Below, piece by piece: positions 26,302-34,698 of a stretch of 44,491 bases of DNA. The notes beneath the pieces are model-generated. The model saw nothing but the letters and a program-made list of their open reading frames with translations, searched no databases and was not told where the DNA came from. The DNA lies in NCBI GenBank assembly GCA_903845125.1, contig CAIMWS010000382.1, positions 1 through 44,491 of the forward strand, written 5' to 3'. This DNA is from an uncultured Verrucomicrobiota bacterium. Lineage in GTDB: Bacteria; Verrucomicrobiota; Verrucomicrobiia; Limisphaerales; UBA1319. The translations under genes and the position numbers were made by a program. The stretch's first letter is position 1. Every line of letters begins with the position of its first letter.

Positions 26302-27276
26302 ATGGATCAATTTGGCCGGCATATCGATTACCTGCGGATTTCGATCACCGAACGCTGCAATGAGCGCTGTCTTTATTGCCGCCCGGAAACTTTAAACGGC
26401 TGGCGTCCCAAACCGGATGGGATGACCAACCAGGAAGTTCTACGGGTGGTCCGGGTGGCGGCAGCGCTGGGATTCCGCAAGTTCCGCCTGACCGGCGGCG
26501 AACCGCTGGTGCGGGAACAGGTTCCGGAACTGGTCGCGGGCATGGCGGCGATCGACGGGGTTCATTGCGTGGGCCTTTCCACCAATGGCACCCGCCTGGC
26601 GGAATTAGCCAAGCCGTTGAAAGAGGCTGGTTTACGAACCGTCAACGTAAGCCTGGACACCCTCGACCCCCAACGGTATCGGCGGCTCACCGGCGGCGAG
26701 TTGGAATCGGTGCTGCGGGGCATTCACGCCGCCCTCCAGGCGGGCTTCGAGCGGATCAAAATCAATACCGTGCTGCTGCGGGGGAAAAACGAGGAGGATA
26801 TCTGGCCGCTGATCCAGTTCGCCGCCGAACATCAGCTGCCGCTGCGCTTGATCGAGCTGATGCCGGTAACCAAAAAGGAAGTGCTCGATCCGAGTCATTT
26901 CCTGTCGGTGGCAGAGGTTATGGATCGTCTGCGCCAGCGGGAAACGCTGGTTCCCCTGCCCCAGCTGCGGCTTGGCCACGGGCCCGCCAAATATTACCGG
27001 CTGGAAAAAACCGGGGCGGTGGTGGGCTTCATTGGCGCCTTAACCAAGCTCGATTTTTGCGACACGTGCAACAAGCTACGGCTGTCCGCGGATGGCAAAA
27101 TCCGCCCCTGCCTTGGGCACCACGGGGAAATCGACCTGCGCGAAGCCTTGCGCCCGGAGGTGGGGGATGACGCTTTGCGAACGCTTTTCGAGCAAGCCAT
27201 GGCAGTGAAACCGCGGACCCACGATTTCCGCGACTCTTATCAGCCCTGCCGCCCCATGACCGCCATCGGCGGATAA
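26302..27276 (+). CDS. moaA: GTP 3',8-cyclase MoaA
   Basis: 324 residues. The radical SAM cluster is CNERCLYC (Cys19, Cys23, Cys26). The SAM-binding TGGEPLVR and the internal LSTNGTRL and VNVSLDTLD motifs are in place. The C-terminal second cluster is CDTCNKLRLSADGKIRPCLG, and the protein ends in the conserved Gly-Gly tail (MTAIGG). MoaA with MoaC turns GTP into cyclic pyranopterin monophosphate, the first step of molybdenum cofactor synthesis. No other moa/mob gene is nearby. Confidence 0.95.
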   Translation: MDQFGRHIDYLRISITERCNERCLYCRPETLNGWRPKPDGMTNQEVLRVVRVAAALGFRKFRLTGGEPLVREQVPELVAGMAAIDGVHCVGLSTNGTRLAELAKPLKEAGLRTVNVSLDTLDPQRYRRLTGGELESVLRGIHAALQAGFERIKINTVLLRGKNEEDIWPLIQFAAEHQLPLRLIELMPVTKKEVLDPSHFLSVAEVMDRLRQRETLVPLPQLRLGHGPAKYYRLEKTGAVVGFIGALTKLDFCDTCNKLRLSADGKIRPCLGHHGEIDLREALRPEVGDDALRTLFEQAMAVKPRTHDFRDSYQPCRPMTAIGG

Positions 27277-27296
27277 GTTTACCCATAGCCACGCAT

Positions 27297-27320
27297 CCCT
27301 TGGGGAGGCTTTCCCAAGGG
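27297..27320. repeat. Inverted repeat after moaA
   Basis: CCCTTGGG (27297-27304) pairs with CCCAAGGG (27313-27320) across an 8-nt loop, 20 bp after the moaA stop. No T-run follows, so it is not a clean intrinsic terminator. Confidence 0.4.
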
Positions 27321-27456
27321 GCCAGGGGGTAAGGACGAACTCTTTTGGGGTTCGACTTGAACCATTCTTTAAATGGTGTATGTTCAGGGTACTGACAATC
27401 CACCTTGCTTGGTGCAAGCGCGGTCTTTGCCGGCATGTGCGAACTTCGTTTATTCT

Positions 27457-28749
27457 ATGAATATGAAATCGAACCTGTCCTGGTTGGTCCTCATAAGCTC
27501 CCTGCCCTTAAGCAGCGCGACGGCGCTGGCCCAGGGAAACAGCCCCGGCGCGATCGTGCCGGACAAATACATCGTGGAACTCCGGCCGGGCGCGGCGCCG
27601 GCGCCGGTGGTGGCGCGGCACGGCCTGGCGCCGGATTTCGTTTTCAGCGCCGCCATCAATGGCTTTGCCGGATTCATCCCACCGGGCCAATTGCGGAAGC
27701 TGGAAACCGACCCGGAGGTGGCCTTGGTCACGCCGGACCGGGAGGTGACGGCCTTTACCAAGCCGACCGGCGGCGCCATTGCCCGCCAGCCCCAAGTAAC
27801 TCCCGCCGGTGTGCAGCGGATTGGGGCGGACCAGCTTTTCGGCCAAATTTCGGCCGCGGGAGTGGGGGTGGCGGTGGTCGATACCGGCTTGGATACCAGC
27901 CATCCCGACCTGGTGGTATCGAGCAAGATGTTTTCATCCATTGCCCGCGCGACCGGCAAGGATGATAATGGCCACGGCACCCATGTCGGCGGCATCATTG
28001 CCGCGAAAAACGATGACTTTGATGTGGTGGGCGTGGCTCCCGGCGCGACCCTGTATGCGGTAAAGGTGCTCAACCGCTCTGGCTCAGGCACCGATTCCAC
28101 CGTAATTGCGGGCCTGGACTGGGTAGCCCAGTATTATTCCTCGGTCACCCCGAACATCCGCGTGGTGAACATGAGCCTGGGGCGTCCGGGAACCCTGAAC
28201 GACAACCCAACCTACCGCAACGCGATTGCCAGGCTCCAAAATAAAGGGATCACCGTAGTGGTGGCGGCGGGCAATACCTGCTCGGCTGAGATCAGCGGGA
28301 TGGTCCCCGCTTGTTATCCGGAGGCATTGGCGGTGGCCAGCACCACGGCCCGGGATGGCGCGAGCAGTTATGCCGGTTTTGATGGCATACCCATGGATAC
28401 CGCCTCCTTTTTCACCACCGATGGCGCGGGTGTGGCGGTGTCTGCGCCCGGGGAAGACCAGGAAAATGTAAGCGCCACCGGCGCCATCAGTTCCGTGGGC
28501 ATCCTCTCCACCAAAATGGGTGGCGGCACCACCCGCATGTCCGGCACCAGCATGGCCTCGCCGCATGTGGCCGGAGTAGCCGCCCTGGTTTATGCGGCTC
28601 ATGGCAATATCACGCCCGACAAAGTGCGGGCCCATATCGCCACGACGGCTCTTGGCCTGGGTGTGGTTCCGTTACCCAGCCCCACCGCCTGTTACTCCGA
28701 CGATGGCGTGGCTGAAGGCGTGGTCTCGGCGCCCGACGCCATCCGGTAA
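27457..28749 (+). CDS. Secreted subtilisin-like serine protease (S8) with I9 propeptide
   Basis: 430 residues from the ATG at 27457. A signal peptide ends near ALAQG (about 27). An inhibitor I9-type propeptide (about 35-98, DKYIVELRPG to VTPDREVTAF) precedes the catalytic domain. The triad is Asp142 (VVDTGLDTSHPD), His173 (GHGTHVGG) and Ser365 (GTSMASPHVAG), with oxyanion Asn273 (AAGNTC). All are intact, so this is an active, self-processed extracellular protease of the proteinase K/subtilisin kind. It is a plausible T2SS or Sec substrate. It stands alone and is followed by a strong terminator. Confidence 0.93.
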   Translation: MNMKSNLSWLVLISSLPLSSATALAQGNSPGAIVPDKYIVELRPGAAPAPVVARHGLAPDFVFSAAINGFAGFIPPGQLRKLETDPEVALVTPDREVTAFTKPTGGAIARQPQVTPAGVQRIGADQLFGQISAAGVGVAVVDTGLDTSHPDLVVSSKMFSSIARATGKDDNGHGTHVGGIIAAKNDDFDVVGVAPGATLYAVKVLNRSGSGTDSTVIAGLDWVAQYYSSVTPNIRVVNMSLGRPGTLNDNPTYRNAIARLQNKGITVVVAAGNTCSAEISGMVPACYPEALAVASTTARDGASSYAGFDGIPMDTASFFTTDGAGVAVSAPGEDQENVSATGAISSVGILSTKMGGGTTRMSGTSMASPHVAGVAALVYAAHGNITPDKVRAHIATTALGLGVVPLPSPTACYSDDGVAEGVVSAPDAIR

Positions 28750-28794
28750 GCAAGCCGCCATCCATGCCGGATTAATCCCCAAGAAAACCCAAAC

Positions 28795-28826
28795 ATCCCC
28801 CCTCTGCCAGGGGGGATTTTGTTTTT
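28795..28826 (+). terminator. Intrinsic terminator after the subtilase gene
   Basis: ATCCCCCC (28795-28802) pairs perfectly with GGGGGGAT (28810-28817) across a 7-nt loop, followed by TTTGTTTTT. It lies 45 bp after the stop codon. Confidence 0.9.
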
Positions 28827-28976
28827 CCGGCAGGCCGCAAGACGGTTCCGGATGGTTACCTGCCACCTGGAAAATTCGAGCCCGATCCTGGCCCGCGCCG
28901 AGCTCCAAAAACCGGGCACCGGGTTTTGCTTGGAAAAAGCGGATGGGCGGGCATAATCGGCCAAAGCAATAAAACT

Positions 28977-30239
28977 ATGAACCAGAAACAAAACAGGATC
29001 AGCCGGCGCGGGTTCATCCAAGGAACTGCAGCCGGGACAGCGTATCTCGCCACCGCCTCCACCGTGATGGTGGCGCCGCGCAACATTTTGGGGGCCAATG
29101 AACGCCTGGGGATTGGATTCATCGGCGTGGGCGGCCGCGGCATGAGCCATGTGGCCACGGTGCAGCGGCTGATCAAGGACGGGGAAGCGGCGCAGATCGT
29201 GGCCGTGAACGACGCCTATAAATACCGGCTGGATGAGGCGGCCAAAATCACCCGTGGAAAAGCATACCGCCGGCACGTGGACCTGCTGGAGGATAAAAAC
29301 GTGGACGTCGTGTGCATCGCCACACCCGACCGGCTGCACGTGCCGCAGGCGCTGGACGCCATCCGGGCCGGCAAGGATGTGTATTGCGAGAAGCCGATGG
29401 GCCACTGGTGCCAATTCGCGCTGAGCAAGCAGTTTTTTGAGGAAACCCAAAAGCTCAAACGCGTGGTGCAGATCGGCAACCAGGCCAACTCCAGCCCGGA
29501 ATGGGGCAAGGTCAAGGACCTCATCCAGCAGGGAGCAGTGGGCCGCGTGCAGCACGTGCAGGCCGGATTTTACCGGTATGGCGATTGGGGCGAGCGCATG
29601 CCCATCCCCGACCGGGAAGCGCGGCCCGGCCCGGAACTGGATTGGGAAGCATTCCTGGGAGATGCGCCCAAGGTGCCTTTCACCGTGGACCGTTTCTTCA
29701 GCTGGCGAAAATACCTGGACTACGCGGGCGGGCCTTGCACCGACCTCTTCCCGCATGTGTTCACCCCTTTCGTGAACGTGCTGGGCTTGAAATTCCCCTC
29801 CCTGGCGGTGGCCTCGGGCGGCATTTTCAAATACTCCAATTACGACCGGGAAGTACCCGACACGTTCAACATGTGCCTGGACTATCCCAACCAACTGTCG
29901 GTGGTGATGGTCTGCACCTTGAGCAACGAATACCAAACCGATCCGGCCATCCGCGGGGACGAGGGCACAATTGTCCTGCAAACCGATTGGTCCTCGGGCG
30001 TGGACAGCCTGACCATCATCCCGCGCCAGGGAGCGAAGAAAACGATTGCCGGGGGCCGCACCGACACCACTTATGCGCATTGGAAAAACCTGCTGGGGTG
30101 CGTGCGGTCGCGGCAGAAGCCGGTCAGTGATGTGGCGTTCGGCTTCCACGTGCAGGTGGCGTTGAACATGGCGTTGCTGTCGTTCTTGCGGAAAAAAGTG
30201 GCGCAGTTCGACCCGGCCACCCAGGAGATCATTTTATAA
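28977..30239 (+). CDS. Tat-exported Gfo/Idh/MocA-family oxidoreductase
   Basis: 420 residues from the ATG at 28977. The Tat signal has SRRGFIQG and a weakly hydrophobic stretch to about residue 38. The NAD(P)-binding fold follows: GIGFIGVGGRGMSH, VAVNDAY and VCIATPDRLH. The conserved EKPMGHW carries the catalytic-region Lys. The C-terminal alpha/beta domain is complete. Proteins of this type are abundant in PVC bacteria and act on sugars or sugar-like compounds in the periplasm; the substrate is unknown. It lies 24 bp before the aminopeptidase gene, probably one operon. Confidence 0.9.
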   Translation: MNQKQNRISRRGFIQGTAAGTAYLATASTVMVAPRNILGANERLGIGFIGVGGRGMSHVATVQRLIKDGEAAQIVAVNDAYKYRLDEAAKITRGKAYRRHVDLLEDKNVDVVCIATPDRLHVPQALDAIRAGKDVYCEKPMGHWCQFALSKQFFEETQKLKRVVQIGNQANSSPEWGKVKDLIQQGAVGRVQHVQAGFYRYGDWGERMPIPDREARPGPELDWEAFLGDAPKVPFTVDRFFSWRKYLDYAGGPCTDLFPHVFTPFVNVLGLKFPSLAVASGGIFKYSNYDREVPDTFNMCLDYPNQLSVVMVCTLSNEYQTDPAIRGDEGTIVLQTDWSSGVDSLTIIPRQGAKKTIAGGRTDTTYAHWKNLLGCVRSRQKPVSDVAFGFHVQVALNMALLSFLRKKVAQFDPATQEIIL

Positions 30240-30263
30240 GGGGCCGCCCGCCCTGAACCGTGC

Positions 30264-31550
30264 ATGAAACCAATCGTCATCGATCCCGGATTGTTCATCC
30301 AAAACCGTGCCCGGCTGGCGCAGTTGCTGCCGGCCAAAGCGCTGGCCATACTGAACGCCAACGACATCATGCCGACCAACGCGGACGGCACGATGGGGCA
30401 CCTCCAGAACGCGGACCTGTTTTACCTGACCGGCATCCACCAGGAGGAGACGATCCTCGTGCTGGCGCCGCAGGCCTACGACGCCAAGCATCGCGAAATC
30501 CTGTTTTTGCGGAAACCGAACGAATTGCTGACCACCTGGGAGGGGCACAAGCTCTCCCAGGAAGAGGCCACGCGCATTTCGGGCATCCAGAATGTGCAAT
30601 GGCTGGAGAATTTCCCGGTGATCTTCCGGCAGCTTATGTGCGAGATGGAGCATGTCTTCCTCAACACCAATGAACATTACCGGGCGATGTCCGAGGTGGG
30701 CAGCCGGGATTCCCGTTTCATCCGGCAATGCCAGGAACGTTATCCCCTGCACCATTACCACCGCCTGGCCCGGTTGCTCTATGAACTGCGGGTGCTGAAA
30801 GCGCCCGCGGAAGTGGATATGATCCGCCAGGCCTGTGACCTGACCGGCCGGGGTTTCCGGCGGATACTCCAGTTTGTCAAACCCGGGGTAAACGAATGCG
30901 AAATCGAGGCTGAGTTCGCGCATGAATTCATCCGGCATCGGGGGTGTTTCGCCTACCCGCCCATCATCGCCGCCGGGGCCAATAACTGCATCCTGCATTA
31001 CAACCAGAACGACCAGCCATGCCGCAAAGGCCAGTTGGTGCTGCTGGATGTGGCTGCGGGCTACGGGAACTTCATGTCCGACCTGACCCGCACCATCCCG
31101 GTGAGCGGGCGGTTCACCAAGCGGCAGAAACAAGTATATGAGGCCGTGCTGCGCGTCTTCCGGGGCGTGGTCAAAGCCATGACTCCGGGGAAAACCATCT
31201 TCGACCTCCGCCAGGAAACGGAGGAATTGACCACCGGCGAATGTCTGCGGCTGGGATTGCTCACGCCGGACGAGGTCCGGAAGCAGGATCCCAACCAGCC
31301 GGCGGTGCGGAAATATTTCATGCACGGCGTCTCGCATCCGATCGGCTTGGATGTGCACGACGTCCTTTATGTCACCCAAAAAATCCAGGCTGGTTGGGTT
31401 TTAACCTGCGAGCCAGCCATATACATCAAGGAAGAAGGCTTCGGCGTGCGCCTGGAAAACACCATCGCCCTCACGGAAAAAGGCCCGGTGGATCTGATGG
31501 CCTCCATCCCGATTGAAGCCGATGAAATCGAGGCCTTGATGAACGCCTGA
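30264..31550 (+). CDS. pepP: Xaa-Pro aminopeptidase (M24B)
   Basis: 428 residues. An N-terminal aminopeptidase P domain (about 1-165, GHLQNADLFYLTGIHQEET) precedes the pita-bread metalloprotease domain. The metal ligands can be read in order: Asp in LLDVAAGYG, Asp in SDLTRTI, His in HGVSHPIGLD, Glu in LTCEPAIYI and Glu in VRLENTIAL. The enzyme removes N-terminal residues ahead of proline in the cytoplasm. It is the second gene after the oxidoreductase. Confidence 0.92.
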   Translation: MKPIVIDPGLFIQNRARLAQLLPAKALAILNANDIMPTNADGTMGHLQNADLFYLTGIHQEETILVLAPQAYDAKHREILFLRKPNELLTTWEGHKLSQEEATRISGIQNVQWLENFPVIFRQLMCEMEHVFLNTNEHYRAMSEVGSRDSRFIRQCQERYPLHHYHRLARLLYELRVLKAPAEVDMIRQACDLTGRGFRRILQFVKPGVNECEIEAEFAHEFIRHRGCFAYPPIIAAGANNCILHYNQNDQPCRKGQLVLLDVAAGYGNFMSDLTRTIPVSGRFTKRQKQVYEAVLRVFRGVVKAMTPGKTIFDLRQETEELTTGECLRLGLLTPDEVRKQDPNQPAVRKYFMHGVSHPIGLDVHDVLYVTQKIQAGWVLTCEPAIYIKEEGFGVRLENTIALTEKGPVDLMASIPIEADEIEALMNA

Positions 31551-31555
31551 CCGGG

Positions 31556-31924
31556 TCAGCCGACCCCTGGCGGATCGACGCGGTTCTCCCCCTGGGCGGG
31601 GCGGTAATGGATCACCCGCACCCGCTCCAGGGTCACCAAGCCGCCGCCCATCATGGTTTCCAGCACCGGCAGGAAAGACTCGATTTTTTCGGCACTGTCC
31701 ACGATCTCAATGATCACCGGCAAATCCTGGGAGAGACGCAGGATTTTGGCGGAATGAAGCCGGCTGGACAGGCCGAATCCCAGGGAACCGCGCAGCACGG
31801 TGGCTCCGGCCAGGTGCAAATCCCGGGCCCGGAGGACGATGGCCTCATAAAGCGGTTGATGACCGTGGCGATCCTGCTCGCCGATGAAAATGCGCAGCAA
31901 AAGGGACTCCTGGGGAACCTTCAT
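31556..31924 (-). CDS. DUF190 family protein
   Basis: 122 residues from the ATG at 31924. The family pattern is clear: LLRIFIGEQDRHGHQPLYEAIV, LAGATVLRGSLGFG, LHSAKILRLSQDLPVIIEIVD, and LVTLERVRVI at the end. This is a small PII-like, ferredoxin-fold protein. The family is often encoded with CrcB, and here it follows crcB with a 1-bp gap. A role in fluoride handling is inferred from this pairing. Confidence 0.88.
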   Translation of the reverse strand: MKVPQESLLLRIFIGEQDRHGHQPLYEAIVLRARDLHLAGATVLRGSLGFGLSSRLHSAKILRLSQDLPVIIEIVDSAEKIESFLPVLETMMGGGLVTLERVRVIHYRPAQGENRVDPPGVG

Positions 31925-31925
31925 T

Positions 31926-32339
31926 TCAATGGCCTTTCCAGTATTGATCCATACCCATCGCGAGCAGGTGGCCCAGCCAGACCGCCAACAGGCAGCCAGC
32001 CAGGGAGCCGAAAGCATTTAAAAACGCGTAATACCACTGGCCATCGCGGAGCAGGTTCAAGGTTTGCAGGCTGAAAGAGGAAAACGTGGTATAGCCACCA
32101 CAGATGCCCAGCATGAGGAAATCGCGGGTGGACGGGCTCAGCCAGAACCGCCCTTCCGGGCTGGATCCGGTGGAGATCAGGCCAATCAAAAAGGAACCGC
32201 TGATGTTGACCAGCAGGGTGCCCAAGGGGAAGGAAGCGCCCGCCCGGGCGGCCACCCATCCGGAAAAACCGTAACGCGCCATGCCGCCCAAGGCGCTGCC
32301 CAAGCCAATCCAGAAATAATTCCACATAGCGTTTTCCAT
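31926..32339 (-). CDS. crcB: Fluoride channel CrcB/Fluc
   Basis: 137 residues from the ATG at 32339 (a second ATG at 32327 is also possible). Four membrane segments are visible. Family motifs are GSALGGMARYGFS, GTLLVNISGSFLIG with the pore Asn, and GICGGYTTFSSFSLQT with the Phe-box and sodium-site region. Dimers of CrcB export fluoride across the inner membrane. It is cotranscribed with the DUF190 gene. Confidence 0.93.
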   Translation of the reverse strand: MENAMWNYFWIGLGSALGGMARYGFSGWVAARAGASFPLGTLLVNISGSFLIGLISTGSSPEGRFWLSPSTRDFLMLGICGGYTTFSSFSLQTLNLLRDGQWYYAFLNAFGSLAGCLLAVWLGHLLAMGMDQYWKGH

Positions 32340-32390
32340 GGCCGAAAGGGAGGATCCTGACCACCGCATCCCCTTCGTGCAACTTCAGGT

Positions 32391-32414
32391 GTTTAGGTGG
32401 CACTCCACCTAAAC
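32391..32414 (-). promoter_or_regulatory. Perfect hairpin in the crcB leader region
   Basis: GTTTAGGTGG (32391-32400) and CCACCTAAAC (32405-32414) form a 10-bp stem with a 4-nt loop, about 50 bp before the crcB start. It may be part of a leader RNA or the end of the upstream gene's transcript; no T-run follows. I could not match the fluoride riboswitch core to this leader. Confidence 0.45.
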
Positions 32415-32540
32415 CACTGGGAAATGCTTCCATGCCGGGGGCTTGGATGCAATGCAAATCCCGGCCGGAATGCCCTCCTCAGGCAAAACCATGGCCGGGA
32501 TTAAACTGGCGGGAAATCTGGTGGAGAATTGGCTGGAAAG

Positions 32541-32954
32541 TTATTTCCGGATCCGCGCCACCTTTTGGAACAGATCGCCCGTGGAACGAATGATTTCCTG
32601 CAACTGGTAGGCCAGATCGCCGCTGTTGAAATGATCCCCGGCATTTTCGCAATCCATGCCAGCCTTGCGGATCTGCACCAGCTTTTTCAAAACTTCCTGG
32701 AGCTTTTGCTCGGCAGGCCACTGGATTTGCGTGCGCACAGTTTCCGGCGGGAATTCCACCGCTTTGCTCTTATTTGCCACAAATCTGGCCGGCGCATGGG
32801 ACTTGGAGGCGATTTCCCGGATCTTGCCGACCATGACTTCTTCCGGGGAAGCGCTGACGATGGGGACTTTGCGATCCCCACCCCGCAGGACCGAAAGCTT
32901 GCCCGCCGATTCAATTCTTTTCCCATTGGCCCACAGAGATTTCATTTTTACCAT
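32541..32954 (-). CDS. Hypothetical protein, 137 residues
   Basis: The product has no signal peptide or membrane segment. It has a Lys/Arg-rich N-terminus (MVKMKSLWANGKRIESAGKL), a central stretch with EEVMVGKIREIASKSHAPARFVANK, and a helical, mixed-charge C-terminus (EQKLQEVLKKLVQIRK, YQLQEIIRSTGDLFQ). It reads as a real soluble protein and the opposite frame does not. I do not recognise a family. An internal ATG at 32945 is an alternative start. It lies 200 bp upstream of crcB. Confidence 0.55.
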   Translation of the reverse strand: MVKMKSLWANGKRIESAGKLSVLRGGDRKVPIVSASPEEVMVGKIREIASKSHAPARFVANKSKAVEFPPETVRTQIQWPAEQKLQEVLKKLVQIRKAGMDCENAGDHFNSGDLAYQLQEIIRSTGDLFQKVARIRK

Positions 32955-33456
32955 ACGCGAGATTTAAATTTTCAAGTGTGCTAATACTTATTGCTTATTC
33001 AGAGTTTCGCAGCCAGGGGAGTCATCCAGCGCAATCACCCTGTTCGATCGTTTTCCTGTCGATCCTCAGTGGGTTTGCCTCAAGCACTCCTTTTATAAGA
33101 TAGCACCATTTTTCCAAAAGACAAACTGATCCCGGAGCGGCCGCCTGGAGCGGAATGGAACCTTTGGCCTGGTCCCGGTATTGGGGGCAGGAAGCATCTG
33201 CGCCACAGTACTTTCCTACCGTCTCATAAATGGCACGAAGGATCGCCGGGCGCCCAAGGTGGGATTCAACCCGGCTGGATAGGTGGGCATCGCGGCCCGG
33301 GCATGGGGGATTGGCGGACGATGGACACACGGATGGTCCGGGGCCGCCTGCCGTCGACGGTCACCCGCGTTGGGCAATCGAATATTCTCGTTGCATCAGC
33401 AAATCTGTAATGCCGGGCTGTATTATTACCGCGCCTTTGGCGTTGGACACGCCGAT

Positions 33457-33473
33457 GGCTGCTTTCCTTCCGG
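33457..33473 (-). ncRNA. Sequence resembling the SRP RNA (4.5S, ffs) apical loop
   Basis: The minus strand reads CCGGAAGGAAAGCAGCC. It differs by one inserted A from the near-invariant SRP RNA loop CCGGAAGGAAGCAGCC. About 40-50 nt before it lies TGTTTACCCAGG, which resembles part of enterobacterial 4.5S RNA. However, the flanks do not pair in the way helix 8 requires as I read them, and the insert would disturb the loop. This is a candidate only. Confidence 0.2.
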
Positions 33474-33930
33474 GAATCCTAAAGAGATTCCGCGGCAAAG
33501 CCTGGGTAAACAACCATTACGCGGCCAACCCCAAGGGGAGCACCCAGAACCTAAAACCGTCAACGTTAGGCGCCGCTACGGTGGGTGCTGCCGTGCGGCT
33601 TACCGGGATAGGGACTTCCCGGAGAGCCGATACAGTGGCCGGGGGTTCCGCCCGGCGCTGACCTCAGGCCAGTGAAGCACAGCGAGGAACAGGGAAGGAG
33701 CGCGGTTGACCGGAGCCGGCTGGGGGGCGGTGATTGGCCAAGGGGGCCGAAAAAGGGAAAAACCATCCGGGCCGGGGCTTGATTTTTCGGGAGCCAAAAA
33801 AATCCTGGAACTTTTGCTTGAACCGGAACTGCTAATACCCTAGTTTGACCGTTCTGAGCGAGGGGCTTCGGAGCCTGATGCCTGGATGAGGACGAAAGAG
33901 ATTCAATTTCCCGCTTGCCAAGGGGAAAGT

Positions 33931-33955
33931 GGGGGTCTATATTTCGCCCCCTTTT
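33931..33955 (+). promoter_or_regulatory. Weak hairpin with T-run ahead of rpmI (possible attenuator)
   Basis: GGGGG (33931-33935) can pair with CCCCC (33947-33951) across an 11-nt loop, followed by TTTT, 17 bp before the rpmI start. rpmI-rplT leaders are commonly controlled by L20, so a leader element is expected here, but this stem is short. Confidence 0.3.
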
Positions 33956-33972
33956 GATGAGAGATTGATTTT

Positions 33973-34182
33973 ATGCGACACGCTAGAGCGATAAAAACAC
34001 GGAAAGCGGTGGCCAAACGGTTCAAGATAACCGCCACTGGCAAAGTCATGCGCACGCGCGCGGGCAAACGCCATCTATTGGCCAGCAAAAGCCCCAAACG
34101 CCGCCGCAACCTGGGCTCCTCCAAAGTGGCGGATGCCACAGACGCCTACCGCGTGACCCAGAATCTGCCTTTCAGCCACTAA
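33973..34182 (+). CDS. rpmI: Ribosomal protein bL35
   Basis: 69 residues, highly basic, with the bL35 pattern: KTRKAVAKRFKITATGKVMR, then GKRHLLASKSPKRRRNL. It is a 50S subunit protein. It is followed after 30 bp by rplT in the conserved rpmI-rplT order, and L20 normally represses this operon. Confidence 0.95.
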   Translation: MRHARAIKTRKAVAKRFKITATGKVMRTRAGKRHLLASKSPKRRRNLGSSKVADATDAYRVTQNLPFSH

Positions 34183-34212
34183 TATTACCATACCCCGCAG
34201 GAGAGACCCGAT

Positions 34213-34584
34213 ATGCGCGCCACAAATGCCCCAGCTTCACGCACCCGCCGCAAACGCATGCTTCACGCCGCCAAGGGCTTCCGCATGCGGCGTTCAAAAC
34301 TTTACCGGTACGCATCCGACGCGGTCGATCACGGCCGCAAGTATGCGTTCCGGGACCGCAAAACCCGCAAACGCGACTTCCGCGGCTTGTGGCAGGTGCG
34401 CATCAACGCCGCCGTGCGTGCCTTGGGGATGACCTACAGCCGGTTCATCGAGGGGCTGAAATCCGCCAAGGTGGAGCTGGACCGCAAGATTCTGGCGGAC
34501 ATCGCGGCGGTGGATAACGCCACGTTTGCCGAGCTGGTTCAGGTCGCCCGGACGGCCCTCGGGGCCAAGACCGCCAAGGCGTGA
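34213..34584 (+). CDS. rplT: Ribosomal protein bL20
   Basis: 123 residues. Family motifs: RTRRKRMLHAAKGFRMRRSK, YAFRDRKTRKRDFRGLWQVR and INAAVRALGMTYSRFIEGL. It is needed early in 50S assembly and is the usual autogenous repressor of this operon. A GGAG lies about 10 bp before the ATG. A strong terminator follows 42 bp after the stop. Confidence 0.96.
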   Translation: MRATNAPASRTRRKRMLHAAKGFRMRRSKLYRYASDAVDHGRKYAFRDRKTRKRDFRGLWQVRINAAVRALGMTYSRFIEGLKSAKVELDRKILADIAAVDNATFAELVQVARTALGAKTAKA

Positions 34585-34625
34585 TCCGCCGGCTCACGAG
34601 GCAGCGCCAATTTCATTTTATAGTC

Positions 34626-34660
34626 AGCGGGCGACCGATTCGGGACGCCCGCTTTTTTTT
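34626..34660 (+). terminator. Intrinsic terminator between rplT and pheS
   Basis: GCGGGCG (34627-34633) pairs with CGCCCGC (34646-34652) across a 12-nt loop, followed by eight T residues. It lies 39 bp before pheS, so it either ends the ribosomal protein transcript or acts as an attenuator for pheST. Confidence 0.92.
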
Positions 34661-34698
34661 GCCTTGAACCCATTGGAAAACAGAAATTTATAAGATTT

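Larger units (their letters stand above)
32955..33972. other. 1018-bp gene-poor region upstream of rpmI
   Basis: No convincing protein-coding frame is present; short frames on both strands lack family motifs and conflict with each other. A weak Cys-containing frame at 33022-33330 (minus) is not supported well enough to call. The stretch is GC-rich with many short inverted repeats (for example GGAATC with GATTCC at 33473-33491), which suggests structured RNA. infC, the usual neighbour of rpmI, is not here. Confidence 0.5.

Noticed and set aside
27340-27375. T-loop-like GGGGTTCGACTTG suggesting a tRNA
   Set aside because: No acceptor stem, D-arm or anticodon arm can be formed around it.
32340-32470. 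Fluoride riboswitch upstream of crcB
   Set aside because: The conserved core and pseudoknot could not be fitted; only an unrelated perfect hairpin is seen.
33500-33560. tmRNA-like tag region (AAACAACCATTACGCGGCC)
   Set aside because: No tRNA-like ends, no terminal T-arm and no tag ending in a stop at the right place were found on either strand.
33022-33661. Small frames in the gap before rpmI (102, 143 and 130 residues)
   Set aside because: They overlap on different strands and frames, show no recognisable domain, and have atypical Cys, Gly and Arg-rich text.
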